Below, piece after piece: positions 1-8,577 of a stretch of 64,000 bases of DNA. A program made the position numbers and the translations under genes. Below the pieces are notes generated by a model. It made no database searches and was not told the DNA's origin. It was given only the letters and a program-made list of their open reading frames with translations. Origin of the DNA: an uncultured Actinomycetes bacterium (GTDB taxonomy: Bacteria > Actinomycetota > Acidimicrobiia > Acidimicrobiales > RAAP-2); the NCBI GenBank assembly GCA_903860745.1, contig CAIORQ010000105.1, forward strand, positions 1-64,000, read 5' to 3'. Position 1 is the first letter of the stretch. Each line of letters starts with the position of its first letter.

Positions 1-230
1 CGGCCTTCTTGGCGGGAGCCTTCTTGGCTACGGCCTTCTTGGCGGGAGCCTTCTTGGCTACGGCCTTCTTGGCGGGAGCCTTCTTGGCTACGGCCTTCTT
101 GGCGGGAGCCTTCTTAGCAACGGCCTTCTTCGCCGGCGCCTTCTTAGCAACGGCCTTCTTGGCCGGGGCCTTCTTGGCGACTGCCTTCTTCGCAGGAGCC
201 TTCTTGGCTACGGCCTTCTTCGCGGCTGGT
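1..230. repeat. 30-bp coding tandem repeat
   Basis: The sequence is a head-to-tail array of 30-bp units. The first three copies (1-90) are identical and the next four or so diverge mainly at third codon positions. Each unit encodes ten residues of the Lys/Ala-rich protein on the minus strand, and the array runs off the left edge. The identical copies suggest recent expansion by slippage or recombination. Confidence 0.9.
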
Positions 231-235
231 GCCAC
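1..235 (-). CDS. Lys/Ala-rich repeat protein, N-terminal part (cut by window edge)
   Basis: The minus strand opens with AAGGAGGG placed just before a GTG at 235, and then reads [17 protein letters not shown] with a ten-residue [10 protein letters not shown] unit repeated to the window edge. The plus-strand track ORF over the same bases is the shadow of this repeat. Basic KKA/PAKK tails bind DNA or RNA in actinobacterial HU (HupB), H1-like proteins and some DksA/TraR zinc-finger proteins. Here the basic repeat is at the N-terminus, so a plain HupB (HU domain first) does not fit. The folded domain lies outside the window, so the family cannot be settled. About 78 codons are visible. Confidence 0.75.
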   Translation of the reverse strand, partial: MAPAAKKAVAKKAPAKKAVAKKAPAKKAVAKKAPAKKAVAKKAPAKKAVAKKAPAKKAVAKKAPAKKAVAKKAPAKKA

Positions 236-515
236 TTTCCCTCCTTGGGTTTCAACGTTGAATCAAATTGGGACCTCGTGGCCACCACCTTGGTGGCCGC
301 GTTGTCGGTACCGCCTTGATCGACGTGTACTCGACCATGTGTCATCCAGCTTCTCAGCTGTACAACGACTGCTCGCAGTGCACGGCCATTTGCGAAGGGC
401 ACCACGCATTCATTTTCAAAATGACCTGCGTGTTCGTGTCCCCTCCGCAAAGGACACTTAAAGTCCACTCTCTTTAACACCTCATGTCAAGCATCCTCGA
501 CACATTTTCCAACCG
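236..515. other. intergenic region between divergent genes
   Basis: I see no convincing gene in these 280 bases; the track ORFs here have no recognisable content. The region holds the leader of the minus-strand Lys/Ala-rich gene, including an inverted repeat (GGCCACC at 280-286 and GGTGGCC at 292-298, five-base loop) about 45 bases before its GTG. It must also hold any promoter for the coupling-protein gene at 516. Confidence 0.5.
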
Positions 516-1823
516 TTGGTGTTCGTGACACTCGATCGTGGTCTCTATCTCGGACGTGCGCAACAACACGACGTATCGAGTGGTGCGCAACGTTCGACCC
601 TGGTGCTCGGTCCGAGTCGCAGTGGCAAGACGACGTCACTCATCATTCCGAACCTCTTGATGACCACGCGCTCCTCCATCACCACGTCGACGAAGGACGA
701 CGTCGTTCGCGCGATGAGTGGTGCGCGTCGCGACGGTTCGACCCTTCTCTTCGATCCCTCGGGCACGGTCGACACGCCCCCCGGCGTGCGACGCGTGGGC
801 TACTCGCCCCTGCGCCAAGCGTCGACCTGGGACGGTGCCGTGTTGGCCACCCGGAGCCTCGTGGACGTGGCCCGTCGTCAGCATCTCGACGCGGGCGAGT
901 CGCACTGGAACGAGCGCGCGGGCGCACTCGTCGCACCACTCCTGCACGGGGCCGCCCTCGGTGGCGAGACGCTGGGTCGCGTCGCCGGACGGGTCGACGC
1001 CCGCGACGCCACCGACCTTCTGAACACCCTCGCCATCAGGTACGGAGAGGCACACCCCTCCGTGGCGCTCCTGCGTGGCGTGCTGGCCACCGAGGAACGC
1101 GAGCGTTCCAGCATCTGGTCGACGGCCTCGGGTCTCTTCGCCGGGGTGCGCACCGACGCCGCGCGAGCGGCGGCCCGCGAGGCACCCCTCGACCTCGACG
1201 AGTTCCTCTCGGGCCCCCACCAGTTGCACGTCGTCTCTCCGTCGCGCTACCAGGCCGTCACCGTGCCGATGGTGGTCGGCATGATCGACGAAGTGGTGCA
1301 CGCGACCTACGACCGTCACCACGACGGGGCGCGGCTCCTCCTCGCCCTCGACGAACTCGCCAACGTCGCACCGCTGCCTCGCCTCGCGAGCATCGTGTCC
1401 GAAGGTGGCGGTCAAGGTGTGCTCACGCTCGCCTGCTTGCAGGACCTCAGCCAGGCGCGTAGTCGATGGGGACATCACGCCGACGGTTTCCTCTCGCTCT
1501 TCCCCACCACCGTCGTGCTGCCCGGCATCGCCGACCGCGCGACCCTCGAGATGATCCACCAGCTCGCCGGGCGCACGATGGTCCCCGCGCACCAGGTCCA
1601 GCACTCACGACGTGGACGCGCGCAGGGGTACTCCCAGTCGTGGATCGAGCGCGACGTGATGTCGGTCGGCGACGTCGCACAGGGACGAGACGGTTACGCC
1701 CTCGGTCTCACCGATCACAAGGAGTTGCGGTGGATCGAACTCACCCCGTCGTACGCCGACGAACGCTTCCGTCCTCATCTCGAGTGCGTCCAACCCTCGC
1801 GCGCACGCTCGCGCGAGCGCTGA
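516..1823 (+). CDS. VirD4/TraG-like type IV coupling ATPase, soluble form
   Basis: This 435-residue protein has a Walker A loop GPSRSGKTTS (about residues 32-41) and a Walker B-like LALDELANVAPL segment near residue 278, followed by an LQDLSQARSRWG stretch typical of the TraG/TraD/VirD4 C-terminal half. Such ATPases bring relaxosome DNA to a type IV secretion channel. The usual N-terminal membrane segments are missing, so it should be cytosolic or need a partner. The start is TTG at 516 or GTG at 519 or 525; no ATG is available. It converges on a TrwC-type relaxase gene and overlaps its 3' end by 49 bases. No other conjugation genes are present, so this may be a remnant or a minimal module. 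Confidence 0.8.
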   Translation: MVFVTLDRGLYLGRAQQHDVSSGAQRSTLVLGPSRSGKTTSLIIPNLLMTTRSSITTSTKDDVVRAMSGARRDGSTLLFDPSGTVDTPPGVRRVGYSPLRQASTWDGAVLATRSLVDVARRQHLDAGESHWNERAGALVAPLLHGAALGGETLGRVAGRVDARDATDLLNTLAIRYGEAHPSVALLRGVLATEERERSSIWSTASGLFAGVRTDAARAAAREAPLDLDEFLSGPHQLHVVSPSRYQAVTVPMVVGMIDEVVHATYDRHHDGARLLLALDELANVAPLPRLASIVSEGGGQGVLTLACLQDLSQARSRWGHHADGFLSLFPTTVVLPGIADRATLEMIHQLAGRTMVPAHQVQHSRRGRAQGYSQSWIERDVMSVGDVAQGRDGYALGLTDHKELRWIELTPSYADERFRPHLECVQPSRARSRER

Positions 1824-2851
1824 AGCCAGAGCTCGAGCTCGCCCGGCGCCAGCGGACGGGCGCCGAGCTCGCGCGTCAGGGAGTACATGCGCGCCTCGCG
1901 CACGCTCACGGTCCCCTCACGCACACCGCGCGACTCGCGCACTCCGGGGTAGAGGAGGTCGACCGCCGCGGTCACCTCACGCGCCTCGCGACCGAAGGGA
2001 GCCGCGTTGGCCCAGGCCTCGACCAGGTGTCGTCGCGCCACTGCGTCACGCCCCTCGAGGGACGACGCGAAGGCGTGCTCGTCGAGGCGCTCGGGCGCCC
2101 GCGTCGCCACGGGGACCACGCCGTGGGACTCGAAACGAGCGAGGTCGTCTTCCCAGGCACCACGGGCGTCCTCGCGCGACCAGTGGCGCTTCTGCCCGCG
2201 TTCGCCGTGGTGTCCGCCCCACAGGACCCGGTAGCCCTCGTCGAGGCCCGCCACGTGCTCGACACCCTCGAAGGAGCGCCACGGCCGATACGGCGTGGTG
2301 CGCGCCACTCGGGCGCGCAGCGAACTGCGGTAGAGGGCGTCGGCCGCGAGCGCGTGCGCGAACAGCGCTCGCGAGTCGAGCACGTTGACGGAACCCTGTG
2401 GTCGGGCGCCGACGAGCACGTGGTCGTGCAGGTGCGGCTCGCCGTGGCGATTGACGCCGTGGGTGAACGCGGCCACGTGGGCCCAGCGCCCCGGGAGGTC
2501 GCGGTCGACTCCCCCGCGGCGCTCGCGCACGACGAGCGCCCGATCCTCCAGGTACTCCAGGGCGTCGCCGACGGCCCGGCGATGGGCGTCCACCACGGCC
2601 GGGGCGTGTCGCTCGTCCAACGCCAGGAGCACCGACAGGGGCCGCGGGGCCGCGACGATGAGGTCGTAGCCGACGACCGCGGAGCGCTCGGAGCTGGTGA
2701 GGAGACGTTGGACGTCCTCGACGCGCTCGAGGTCTCCCCCTCCCCGGAGCCAGCGCTGGGCCGGACCATCGCGCAGGTCCTCCAGCTCCCGGGCCGGGTC
2801 CTGAGTGAGATAGGTGACGTCGCGGCTGCGTCGCACTTTCAGCGTCAGCAT
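1775..2851 (-). CDS. short TrwC/MobF-type relaxase, no helicase domain
   Basis: The start is the ATG at 2851, preceded by GGAGG; the longer track ORF upstream is a shadow of pafBC. The 358-residue product has the TrwC relaxase pattern: Tyr14 near the N-terminus as a possible nicking tyrosine, GYDLIVAAPRPLS at about 61-73, and a metal-binding HLHDHVLV cluster at about 140-147. MobF relaxases nick and bind the 5' end at oriT and normally carry a large C-terminal RecD-like helicase, which is absent here. The gene starts 29 bases after the pafBC stop and is probably co-transcribed with it. It converges on the coupling ATPase gene. Confidence 0.8.
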   Translation of the reverse strand: MLTLKVRRSRDVTYLTQDPARELEDLRDGPAQRWLRGGGDLERVEDVQRLLTSSERSAVVGYDLIVAAPRPLSVLLALDERHAPAVVDAHRRAVGDALEYLEDRALVVRERRGGVDRDLPGRWAHVAAFTHGVNRHGEPHLHDHVLVGARPQGSVNVLDSRALFAHALAADALYRSSLRARVARTTPYRPWRSFEGVEHVAGLDEGYRVLWGGHHGERGQKRHWSREDARGAWEDDLARFESHGVVPVATRAPERLDEHAFASSLEGRDAVARRHLVEAWANAAPFGREAREVTAAVDLLYPGVRESRGVREGTVSVREARMYSLTRELGARPLAPGELELWLQRSRERAREGWTHSR

Positions 2852-2880
2852 GGGGCCTCCTCGCGGGGCCCAACGGTCGC

Positions 2881-4830
2881 CTAGAGCTGTTCGAGGATCC
2901 GATCGGCCACGGCCCGACCGGCGCGGGCGTACTCCAGGGTGGCCACCACCGCTCCGGGCCCCGCGCGCAGCATGAGGTGGTCGAGGAAGTTGGTGTCGGA
3001 CACGTGGAAGCGCACGGCGTGACGCCCATCGGCCAGGGCGACCCACTGGGCTCCGGGCAAGGGCTCGAAGAGGTAGCGCGTGCGCCCCTCGACGACGACC
3101 ACCACTTCCGCACCCTCCTCGGCCACCGCCGTCAGCCAGTTCGCGACGGGGTCGGATCCACGCTGGTCGGTGACGGCCGACTTGGCCAGGACCGCGCCGA
3201 TGCGGTCCACCCGGAAGGTGCGCCAGTCGTTTCGCGTCAGGCAGTAGGCCCGCACGTAGGCGTGGCCGTTGAGGACCTTGACCTGCGAGGGTTCGATGCA
3301 ACGTTCCTCGGGGGTCTCGGCGGTACCCGTGAAGTAGGTGATCTTGAGTTGTTCGTGCTGCGTGACGGCCTCGTAGACCGTGGCGAGCAGGGGCTCGTCC
3401 TGAGGACGCTCGAGACGCATGAAGTGGCTCGTCACCTCCTCGATCTTGTCGATGGCCGAGAAGATGGCCGGGTCGTCGAAGAGCCGCGACGCCTCGCGCA
3501 GGGCCACGTTGAGTTCGAAGAGGTCGCGCCACATGAAGGCCGAGGGTTCGTCGTCCTCGGACAGGAACTCGGCGCGGTAGGTCGAGTCGTCGGTGTCCTC
3601 CTGGTCCCAGTCGTCGCACTCCTTGATGACGCGCGCCGGGAAGGACATCGCTCCGTCGAAGGCGTCGAGCATCGGCTCCATGGTCACCAGGCGTCCCATG
3701 ATGGACCGCACCAGGTCCTCGCTCATCGAGAAACGCGTGGCCAGCTCCGAGACCCGCAGCCCGTCCTCGGCGTTGTAGACCGCGTGCAGCAGTTGCAGGG
3801 TCTGACCGAGCACGTCACCGGCCGAGGCGGCGGGGAACTTGATGTCCGCAACGTCGGGGGTCTTGCCTCGATTGACGCGCCCCAGCCACTCGCGCAGGTC
3901 CTTGACGAGGGCCTTGGGGCTCACCAGTCGCAGCCGCTCGCCGCCCTCGAGGACGAAGCGCAAGGCCGCGTGGGGGCTGTCGAAGGTCAGCCCCACCTCG
4001 ACCCGGTCGTCCTTCTTGGTCGCCGCGATGGATCCGACGTACTGGCGCAACAGGAGATCCGCGTAGTCGCGATTGGTCTGCACCACGACGTCGATGGGCT
4101 TGGGGCTCTTCTGGTACTCGGGGCGCCAGGCCGAGGCCAACTCCAAGACGGCGTCGTCCACGCTGAAGTCCTCCGCCGAGACCACCGGCATCGAGGTCAT
4201 CCGCGAGAAGCGATATCCCTTGATGAGCCCCCCCTCGGTCTCGCGGGCCACCAGATAGGACATGCCGCGCTCGTGGAGGATCTGCAGGGGCTCCACCTCA
4301 CGACTCTTGCGCACGGAGGACTGGTAGTCGAAGCTGAGACGGCGACGTAGCTTGATCGCGCGGATGGCGGGCGTGAGAAAAGCGGAGGACTCGAGCCCGC
4401 CGTCGCCCGCGGGTCCGTCGTTGAAGACGCTGAAGGCCCCCGACTTGCCGAAGCCGCAGAATCCCAGCGCGGTGGCGACCACCCGGTACTCGGCGGGCGT
4501 GAAGTGCAGCGGGGGGGCGTAGCCGCTGCTGGGGTCGATGCGGTACGCGGTGAGGCCGTCGGCGCGCTCGACGGTCTCGATCTGAAAACCGAGGTCGCGG
4601 ATGCGGGCCTTGTCGCGCTCGAACTTCTGGCGCACCGCGGTCTCGTTGCCCAGGTAGGCGGGCACCTTCTTGGGCGACTTGGACGTCGCCGGGTACTCGT
4701 CGATGCGCAGATCGCGCACGATCTCTTCCTGGGTCAGGGGACGGCCGTCGGTGAAGGCGCGCTGCAGGAGCAGCACGAGGGCGACGATGCGCTCGCGGCT
4801 CGGCTCGGCACTGGGGCGTGACGTACTCAT
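2881..4830 (-). CDS. pafBC: PafB-PafC fused WYL-domain transcriptional activator
   Basis: One 649-residue ORF contains two tandem copies of the helix-turn-helix plus WYL plus WCX architecture: an HTH near residues 12-60 and a WYL-type region near 160-240, then a second set in the C-terminal half. This is the arrangement of actinobacterial PafB and PafC, which as a pair activate the RecA/LexA-independent DNA-damage response. In mycobacteria they are separate genes beside the proteasome accessory locus; fused forms are known elsewhere. No pup or proteasome genes are near. GAGAGGTG lies before the ATG and a TACCCT box about 22 bases upstream. The relaxase gene follows on the same strand. Confidence 0.88.
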   Translation of the reverse strand: MSTSRPSAEPSRERIVALVLLLQRAFTDGRPLTQEEIVRDLRIDEYPATSKSPKKVPAYLGNETAVRQKFERDKARIRDLGFQIETVERADGLTAYRIDPSSGYAPPLHFTPAEYRVVATALGFCGFGKSGAFSVFNDGPAGDGGLESSAFLTPAIRAIKLRRRLSFDYQSSVRKSREVEPLQILHERGMSYLVARETEGGLIKGYRFSRMTSMPVVSAEDFSVDDAVLELASAWRPEYQKSPKPIDVVVQTNRDYADLLLRQYVGSIAATKKDDRVEVGLTFDSPHAALRFVLEGGERLRLVSPKALVKDLREWLGRVNRGKTPDVADIKFPAASAGDVLGQTLQLLHAVYNAEDGLRVSELATRFSMSEDLVRSIMGRLVTMEPMLDAFDGAMSFPARVIKECDDWDQEDTDDSTYRAEFLSEDDEPSAFMWRDLFELNVALREASRLFDDPAIFSAIDKIEEVTSHFMRLERPQDEPLLATVYEAVTQHEQLKITYFTGTAETPEERCIEPSQVKVLNGHAYVRAYCLTRNDWRTFRVDRIGAVLAKSAVTDQRGSDPVANWLTAVAEEGAEVVVVVEGRTRYLFEPLPGAQWVALADGRHAVRFHVSDTNFLDHLMLRAGPGAVVATLEYARAGRAVADRILEQL

Positions 4831-4851
4831 GACTCACCTCTCTCATCGAGA

Positions 4852-4857
4852 AGGGTA
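4852..4857 (-). promoter_or_regulatory. putative -10 box of pafBC
   Basis: On the minus strand TACCCT (TANNNT type) lies about 22 bases before the pafBC ATG, leaving room for the GAGAGGTG ribosome-binding site. No clear -35 is seen. Confidence 0.4.
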
Positions 4858-4873
4858 GTGGGTGGCGCCGCCC

Positions 4874-5380
4874 TCACGCGAGGTCGGAGGACTCGTCGTC
4901 GCCCGCCGCGCGTCGCCAGGGACCCGAACGTCCCCCCGACTTCTCCCAGAGCGCCACCTGCTCGATGGTCATGGTCCGGTCCATGGACTTGCACATGTCG
5001 TAGATGGTCAACGCGGCGGTCGTCACCGACACCAGCGCCTCCATCTCCACTCCCGTACGGTCCACGGTGTCGACGCCGGCCTCGACCTCGATGTAGTTGT
5101 CGGCCAGGGTGAAGTTCACGTAGACGTTGCCCACGAGCACCGGGTGGGCCATCGGCAACAAGGTGGCGGCGGCCTTGGCGGCCTGGATTCCCGCCACGCG
5201 CGCGGTGGCGAGCACGTCGCCCTTGGCGGTGGCGTTGGCGGCGATCGCGGCGGTGGTCTCGGGGGCCATCACGACCCGGCAGCGCGCCAGGGCGCGACGC
5301 TGCGTGACCTCGGTCGGCCCGCGGTCTCGCGGGAATGTCCCACCCAGCGGTGAGGGGCGTAACTGGTGGAATTCGTCCAC
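4874..5380 (-). CDS. moaC: cyclic pyranopterin monophosphate synthase MoaC
   Basis: The 168-residue product carries the MoaC signatures KGDVLATARVAGIQAAK, LLPMAHP (74-80), DRTGVEMEAL (107-116) and YDMCK, whose Asp and Lys match the catalytic pair of the family. It makes cyclic pyranopterin monophosphate in molybdenum-cofactor synthesis. The usual LCHP motif reads MAHP: the histidine is kept and the cysteine is replaced. The start is the GTG at 5380, six bases after a TAGCAT box, so the mRNA is probably leaderless. Other moa genes are absent; the rhodanese-MoeB gene at 26.3 kb may belong to the same or a related sulfur pathway. Confidence 0.92.
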   Translation of the reverse strand: MDEFHQLRPSPLGGTFPRDRGPTEVTQRRALARCRVVMAPETTAAIAANATAKGDVLATARVAGIQAAKAAATLLPMAHPVLVGNVYVNFTLADNYIEVEAGVDTVDRTGVEMEALVSVTTAALTIYDMCKSMDRTMTIEQVALWEKSGGRSGPWRRAAGDDESSDLA

Positions 5381-5392
5381 CTGGTCATGCTA
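5381..5392 (-). promoter_or_regulatory. leaderless promoter of moaC
   Basis: TAGCAT (5387-5392, minus strand) ends six bases before the moaC GTG, so the predicted transcription start coincides with the start codon. No ribosome-binding site is present. Confidence 0.55.
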
Positions 5393-5459
5393 TCGACCAC
5401 GGACACGGGGCCCGGACCGGGGACTAAACTGACCGGGTCCGACCAAGCAGAGAAGACCG

Positions 5460-5741
5460 ATGCCCACCTACGAATACGAGTGCCAGAGTTGCCACCAGCG
5501 GGTGGAGGCCGTGCAGAAGTTCACCGACGCGCCCTTGAGCGTCTGCGAAAGCTGTGGCGGGGACCTGCGCAAGGTCTTCTCGGGCGTCGGCATCGTCTTC
5601 AAGGGTTCGGGTTTCTACAAGACCGACTCGCGCGGCAAGTCCTCCGCCGCCACTCCCCCGGCCGCGAACGCGCCGGCCTCCTCGACGCCGGCGCCGTCCA
5701 CGTCGACCGCGCCCGCGGCCACCTCGTCGTCGGGCGACTAA
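5460..5741 (+). CDS. FmdB-like zinc ribbon protein
   Basis: The 93-residue protein begins MPTYEYECQSCHQRVEA and has a second pair CESCGG, giving the CxxC...CxxC zinc ribbon of the FmdB regulatory-protein family, followed by GVGIVFKGSGFYKTD, also typical. The last 35 residues are a low-complexity Ala/Ser/Pro/Thr tail. FmdB was named from methanogen formamidase/formate gene regulation; the role of bacterial members is not established. A TAAACT box lies about 30 bases before the ATG. The gene is divergent from moaC and its stop interlocks with the tldE stop in the sequence CTAA. Confidence 0.85.
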   Translation: MPTYEYECQSCHQRVEAVQKFTDAPLSVCESCGGDLRKVFSGVGIVFKGSGFYKTDSRGKSSAATPPAANAPASSTPAPSTSTAPAATSSSGD

Positions 5742-7093
5742 CTCCCCGACAGGGTCACGCCGTCGACGGCCAGCGTCTGGCCCGCCGCCAGACCGGGTAG
5801 CCACTCCAGGTCGCGACCGACGTAGACGACGTCGAGCAGCATGCGTTGCAGGGTCGAGGCGATGGTGACCTCGCGGATCGGTTCGGCCAGCACCCCGTCG
5901 CGGATCATCAGTCCGGTGATCCCCACCGAGAAGTCGCCCGAGATGGGATTGACGCCCGAGTGCACTCCCGTGATCGATTCCACGAACACGCCCTGACCCA
6001 CGTGACGCAAGATCTCGTCCTGGTCGTAGTCGCCCGGCACCAGCTGCAGGGCGCGGCACCCCGCGGTCGGCGAACCCGACACTCCACCACGCACCGCGTT
6101 GCCGGTCGAGGCGGTGCCCGCCCGACGGGCCGACACGGTGTCGTAGACGAACCGGTCGAGCCGTCCTCGGGTGATGAGCTCGTTGCGACGCGAGGCGAGC
6201 CCCTCGGCGTCGAAGGGGCTGGCGGCGAAGTGGCGAGGGTCGGTGGGGTCGTCGATGAGGGTCACCAACTCCGAGGCCACCGTCTCAGTGAGACGCCCGG
6301 CGAAGAACGACCGTCCCCGCACCACGGCGTCGCCGCTCAGGGCGCTGCCCATGATCGACCACAGGGTCGCCGCGGTGCGCGGATCGAAGACCGCCACGCC
6401 CTTGGCGCTGGGGGGCTTCACCGCTCCCAGCATGCGCGTCGCGCGTCGGATCGCGTCGGCGGCCGCGCTCTCGAGAGAGAGTTCGCCCGGCGCGCGCCCC
6501 ACGGAGAGTCCCCAGCCGGTCTGGTCCTCGTCACCGGCGCTCGCGATGGCCTCGACCGAGACGTAGGCCCCCGAACGCTCCAGCCCCGCGGCGATACCCG
6601 TCGTGGTGACGATGGCCGCCTCGGAGAGGTAGTCCGAGTAGTCGGCCCCCTTCACCTGGCGGATGCGCGGGTCGCCCCCACGGACCAGGCGCTCGAGCTC
6701 GATGGCCATGGCCACCTTCTCGTCCATCGAGGTGGCCGCGACACCCGGGTCCACCAGGTCCATGGCCACCGCCGCCACCCCGTCGGGCCGGGCGAAGGCC
6801 ACGAACTCGTCCTCGGTGGCGAAGCGCGCATTGTCGCGCGCGTTGGCCAGCGCCTCGGCCACGGCCCCCTCGTCGAGCGATCCGGCGTAGGCCGTGCCCA
6901 CGCGGGCCCCCTGGGGGCCGTCCACGAGGATGCGGATGCCGATCTCGGCGGAGCTCGAGCTCGAGAGGTCCTCGACCTCGCCCTGGTAGGCCCGCACCTC
7001 GTTCTCGACGCCGCGCGCGAGGAAGACCTCCATCTCCTCGGCACCGGTGGCCCGCTCGAGCAGCGCGCGCGCCAGATCCAGCAGTTCGCTCAC
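5738..7093 (-). CDS. tldE: TldE/PmbA-type metalloprotease-family subunit
   Basis: This is the non-catalytic-type partner in the TldD/TldE pair: a 451-residue PmbA/TldD fold without HExxxH, with the family's GVSGSPTAGCRAL and SGDFSVGITGLMIRDG segments near the C-terminus. The start is the GTG at 7093, which overlaps the tldD stop (GTGA) and has GGAGG about nine bases upstream; the longer track ORF begins inside tldD. TldD-TldE heterodimers cleave unfolded or modified peptides such as microcin B17 and gyrase poisons. Co-translation with tldD fits a heterodimer. Confidence 0.9.
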   Translation of the reverse strand: MSELLDLARALLERATGAEEMEVFLARGVENEVRAYQGEVEDLSSSSSAEIGIRILVDGPQGARVGTAYAGSLDEGAVAEALANARDNARFATEDEFVAFARPDGVAAVAMDLVDPGVAATSMDEKVAMAIELERLVRGGDPRIRQVKGADYSDYLSEAAIVTTTGIAAGLERSGAYVSVEAIASAGDEDQTGWGLSVGRAPGELSLESAAADAIRRATRMLGAVKPPSAKGVAVFDPRTAATLWSIMGSALSGDAVVRGRSFFAGRLTETVASELVTLIDDPTDPRHFAASPFDAEGLASRRNELITRGRLDRFVYDTVSARRAGTASTGNAVRGGVSGSPTAGCRALQLVPGDYDQDEILRHVGQGVFVESITGVHSGVNPISGDFSVGITGLMIRDGVLAEPIREVTIASTLQRMLLDVVYVGRDLEWLPGLAAGQTLAVDGVTLSGS

Positions 7094-8487
7094 GACGACG
7101 TCCCTCCGATGGTGATCCCGCTCAGGCGCATGGTGGCCTGGCCACACCCCACGGCCACCTGCTGGCCGTCCTTGCCGCAGGTGCCCGGCGTGGTCGAGAA
7201 GTCCGTGGCCACGGCGTCGACCCGTTTCAAGACCTCGGGCCCGTTGCCGATCAGGTTGCAGTCGCGCAGCGGCGTGGTGATCCGGCCGTTCTCGATCAGG
7301 AAGGCCGCGGTGGCGCCGAAGACGAAGTCCCCGGTGGCGGTGTTGACCTGGCCCCCGCCGAGTTGGGCCACGTAGACCCCGCGCGGGATCTGGGCCACGA
7401 TCTCGTCGGCGTCGGCGTCGCCCGCCAGGAGATAGGTGTTGGTCATGCGCACCATGGGCAGGTACTGGTAGCTCTGACGACGCCCGTTGCCCGAGGAGGC
7501 CCGCCCCTCCTTGCGCGCGCGCAGGTAGTCCCACATGTAATCGGTCAGCACGCCGTTCTCGATGAGGACGTTGCGCGCGCCGGGGCGACCCTCGTCGTCG
7601 ACGGCGAGGTAGCCCCATTCGCCCGTCATGGTGCCGTCGTCGACCAAGGTCACCAGCTCGCTGGCCACGCGCTGACCCACCTTGCCCGCGTAGACCGAGG
7701 CCTGCTTCATGATGGCGTCGGCCTCGAGGCCGTGACCACAGGCCTCGTGGAAGAGGATGCCCCCCGAGCCTCCGGCCAGCACCACCGGCAGGTCGCCCGA
7801 GGGCGCGGGGCGCGCCGAGAGCTTGGTCAGCGCCTGGTCGGCGGCGCCGCGGGCGGCGTCCTCGATCGCGTCAGGGGTGAGGAACTCGAAGCCCCGGGTG
7901 GCCGCCAACGGGCGGTACCCCGTCTGCATCCCGCCGTCGCCCACCGCCACGCAGGACACCGCGAAACGCGTGCGCACCTGGTCGTCGGCGGCGAAGACGC
8001 CCTCGGAGTTGGCGACGACGAAGCGGCGGGTCGAGTCCGACATCCCCACCTGGACCTGGCTGATGGCGTCGGCCCGCGAGCGCGCGACCTCGTCGGCGCG
8101 CATCATCAGCTCGATCTTCGCCGACTTGGCCACGCTGGCGGGCGGCACCTCGGCGCGCGAGGGGTGCTCACGCAGGGTCTCGAGCGCGACCTCGGCGACG
8201 CCGCCGCCACCGCCACGCGCGACCGCCGCGGCCGCCCGGGCCGCGGCCAGCAGGCCGGACTCGCTGAGGTCGGCGGTGTGCGCGAAGCCCGTGGTCTCGC
8301 CGACCACCACGCGCACGCCCGCCCCGCGCGAGCGCGACGAGCTCAACTCCTGGATGCGCCGTTGGTCGAGCGAGGCCGACTGCGCGGCACGGTCCTCGAC
8401 GAAGACCTCGGCGAAATCGGCGCCGCGGCCCATTGATTCATTCAGCACCCGCGCCAGGACGTCGGGCGCCACGAGAGTCTCAGACAT
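7090..8487 (-). CDS. tldD: TldD metalloprotease subunit
   Basis: The 465-residue protein carries the catalytic zinc motif HEACGHGLEAD near residue 245 and the family's C-terminal ATGDFVFGATAAFLIENGRITTPLRDCNLIGNG-type region. With TldE it forms a heterodimeric metallopeptidase that degrades unfolded peptides. The ATG at 8487 lies seven bases after a TAGTCT box and has no ribosome-binding site, so the operon mRNA is probably leaderless. No peptide-precursor or RiPP maturation gene is seen nearby, so a housekeeping role is more likely than peptide-antibiotic processing. Confidence 0.93.
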   Translation of the reverse strand: MSETLVAPDVLARVLNESMGRGADFAEVFVEDRAAQSASLDQRRIQELSSSRSRGAGVRVVVGETTGFAHTADLSESGLLAAARAAAAVARGGGGGVAEVALETLREHPSRAEVPPASVAKSAKIELMMRADEVARSRADAISQVQVGMSDSTRRFVVANSEGVFAADDQVRTRFAVSCVAVGDGGMQTGYRPLAATRGFEFLTPDAIEDAARGAADQALTKLSARPAPSGDLPVVLAGGSGGILFHEACGHGLEADAIMKQASVYAGKVGQRVASELVTLVDDGTMTGEWGYLAVDDEGRPGARNVLIENGVLTDYMWDYLRARKEGRASSGNGRRQSYQYLPMVRMTNTYLLAGDADADEIVAQIPRGVYVAQLGGGQVNTATGDFVFGATAAFLIENGRITTPLRDCNLIGNGPEVLKRVDAVATDFSTTPGTCGKDGQQVAVGCGQATMRLSGITIGGTSS

Positions 8488-8500
8488 GCTCTAGAGACTA
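8488..8500 (-). promoter_or_regulatory. leaderless promoter of tldD-tldE
   Basis: TAGTCT (8495-8500, minus strand) ends seven bases before the tldD ATG. A TACACT box for the divergent SPFH gene lies at 8518-8523 on the plus strand, so the two promoters sit back to back within 30 bases. Confidence 0.55.
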
Positions 8501-8577
8501 CCGGCGCCCATTGGGGTTACACTCCGCTACGGGCCCCTTCGACGTACCGAAGTGGCGCATTCGTGGAAGAGGGCGTC

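Noticed and set aside
1-230. Tandem repeats as a CRISPR array
   Set aside because: The units are directly adjacent, with no spacers, and are in-frame coding repeats.
9-461. Plus-strand ORF of Ala/Phe/Leu/Thr repeats ([10 protein letters not shown])
   Set aside because: It is the complement of the Lys/Ala-repeat gene, which has a clear ribosome-binding site and start on the minus strand.
1466-2884. Long plus-strand ORF (472 codons)
   Set aside because: It is antisense to the relaxase gene, which has family motifs and GGAGG before its start; the plus frame has low-complexity, domain-free sequence.
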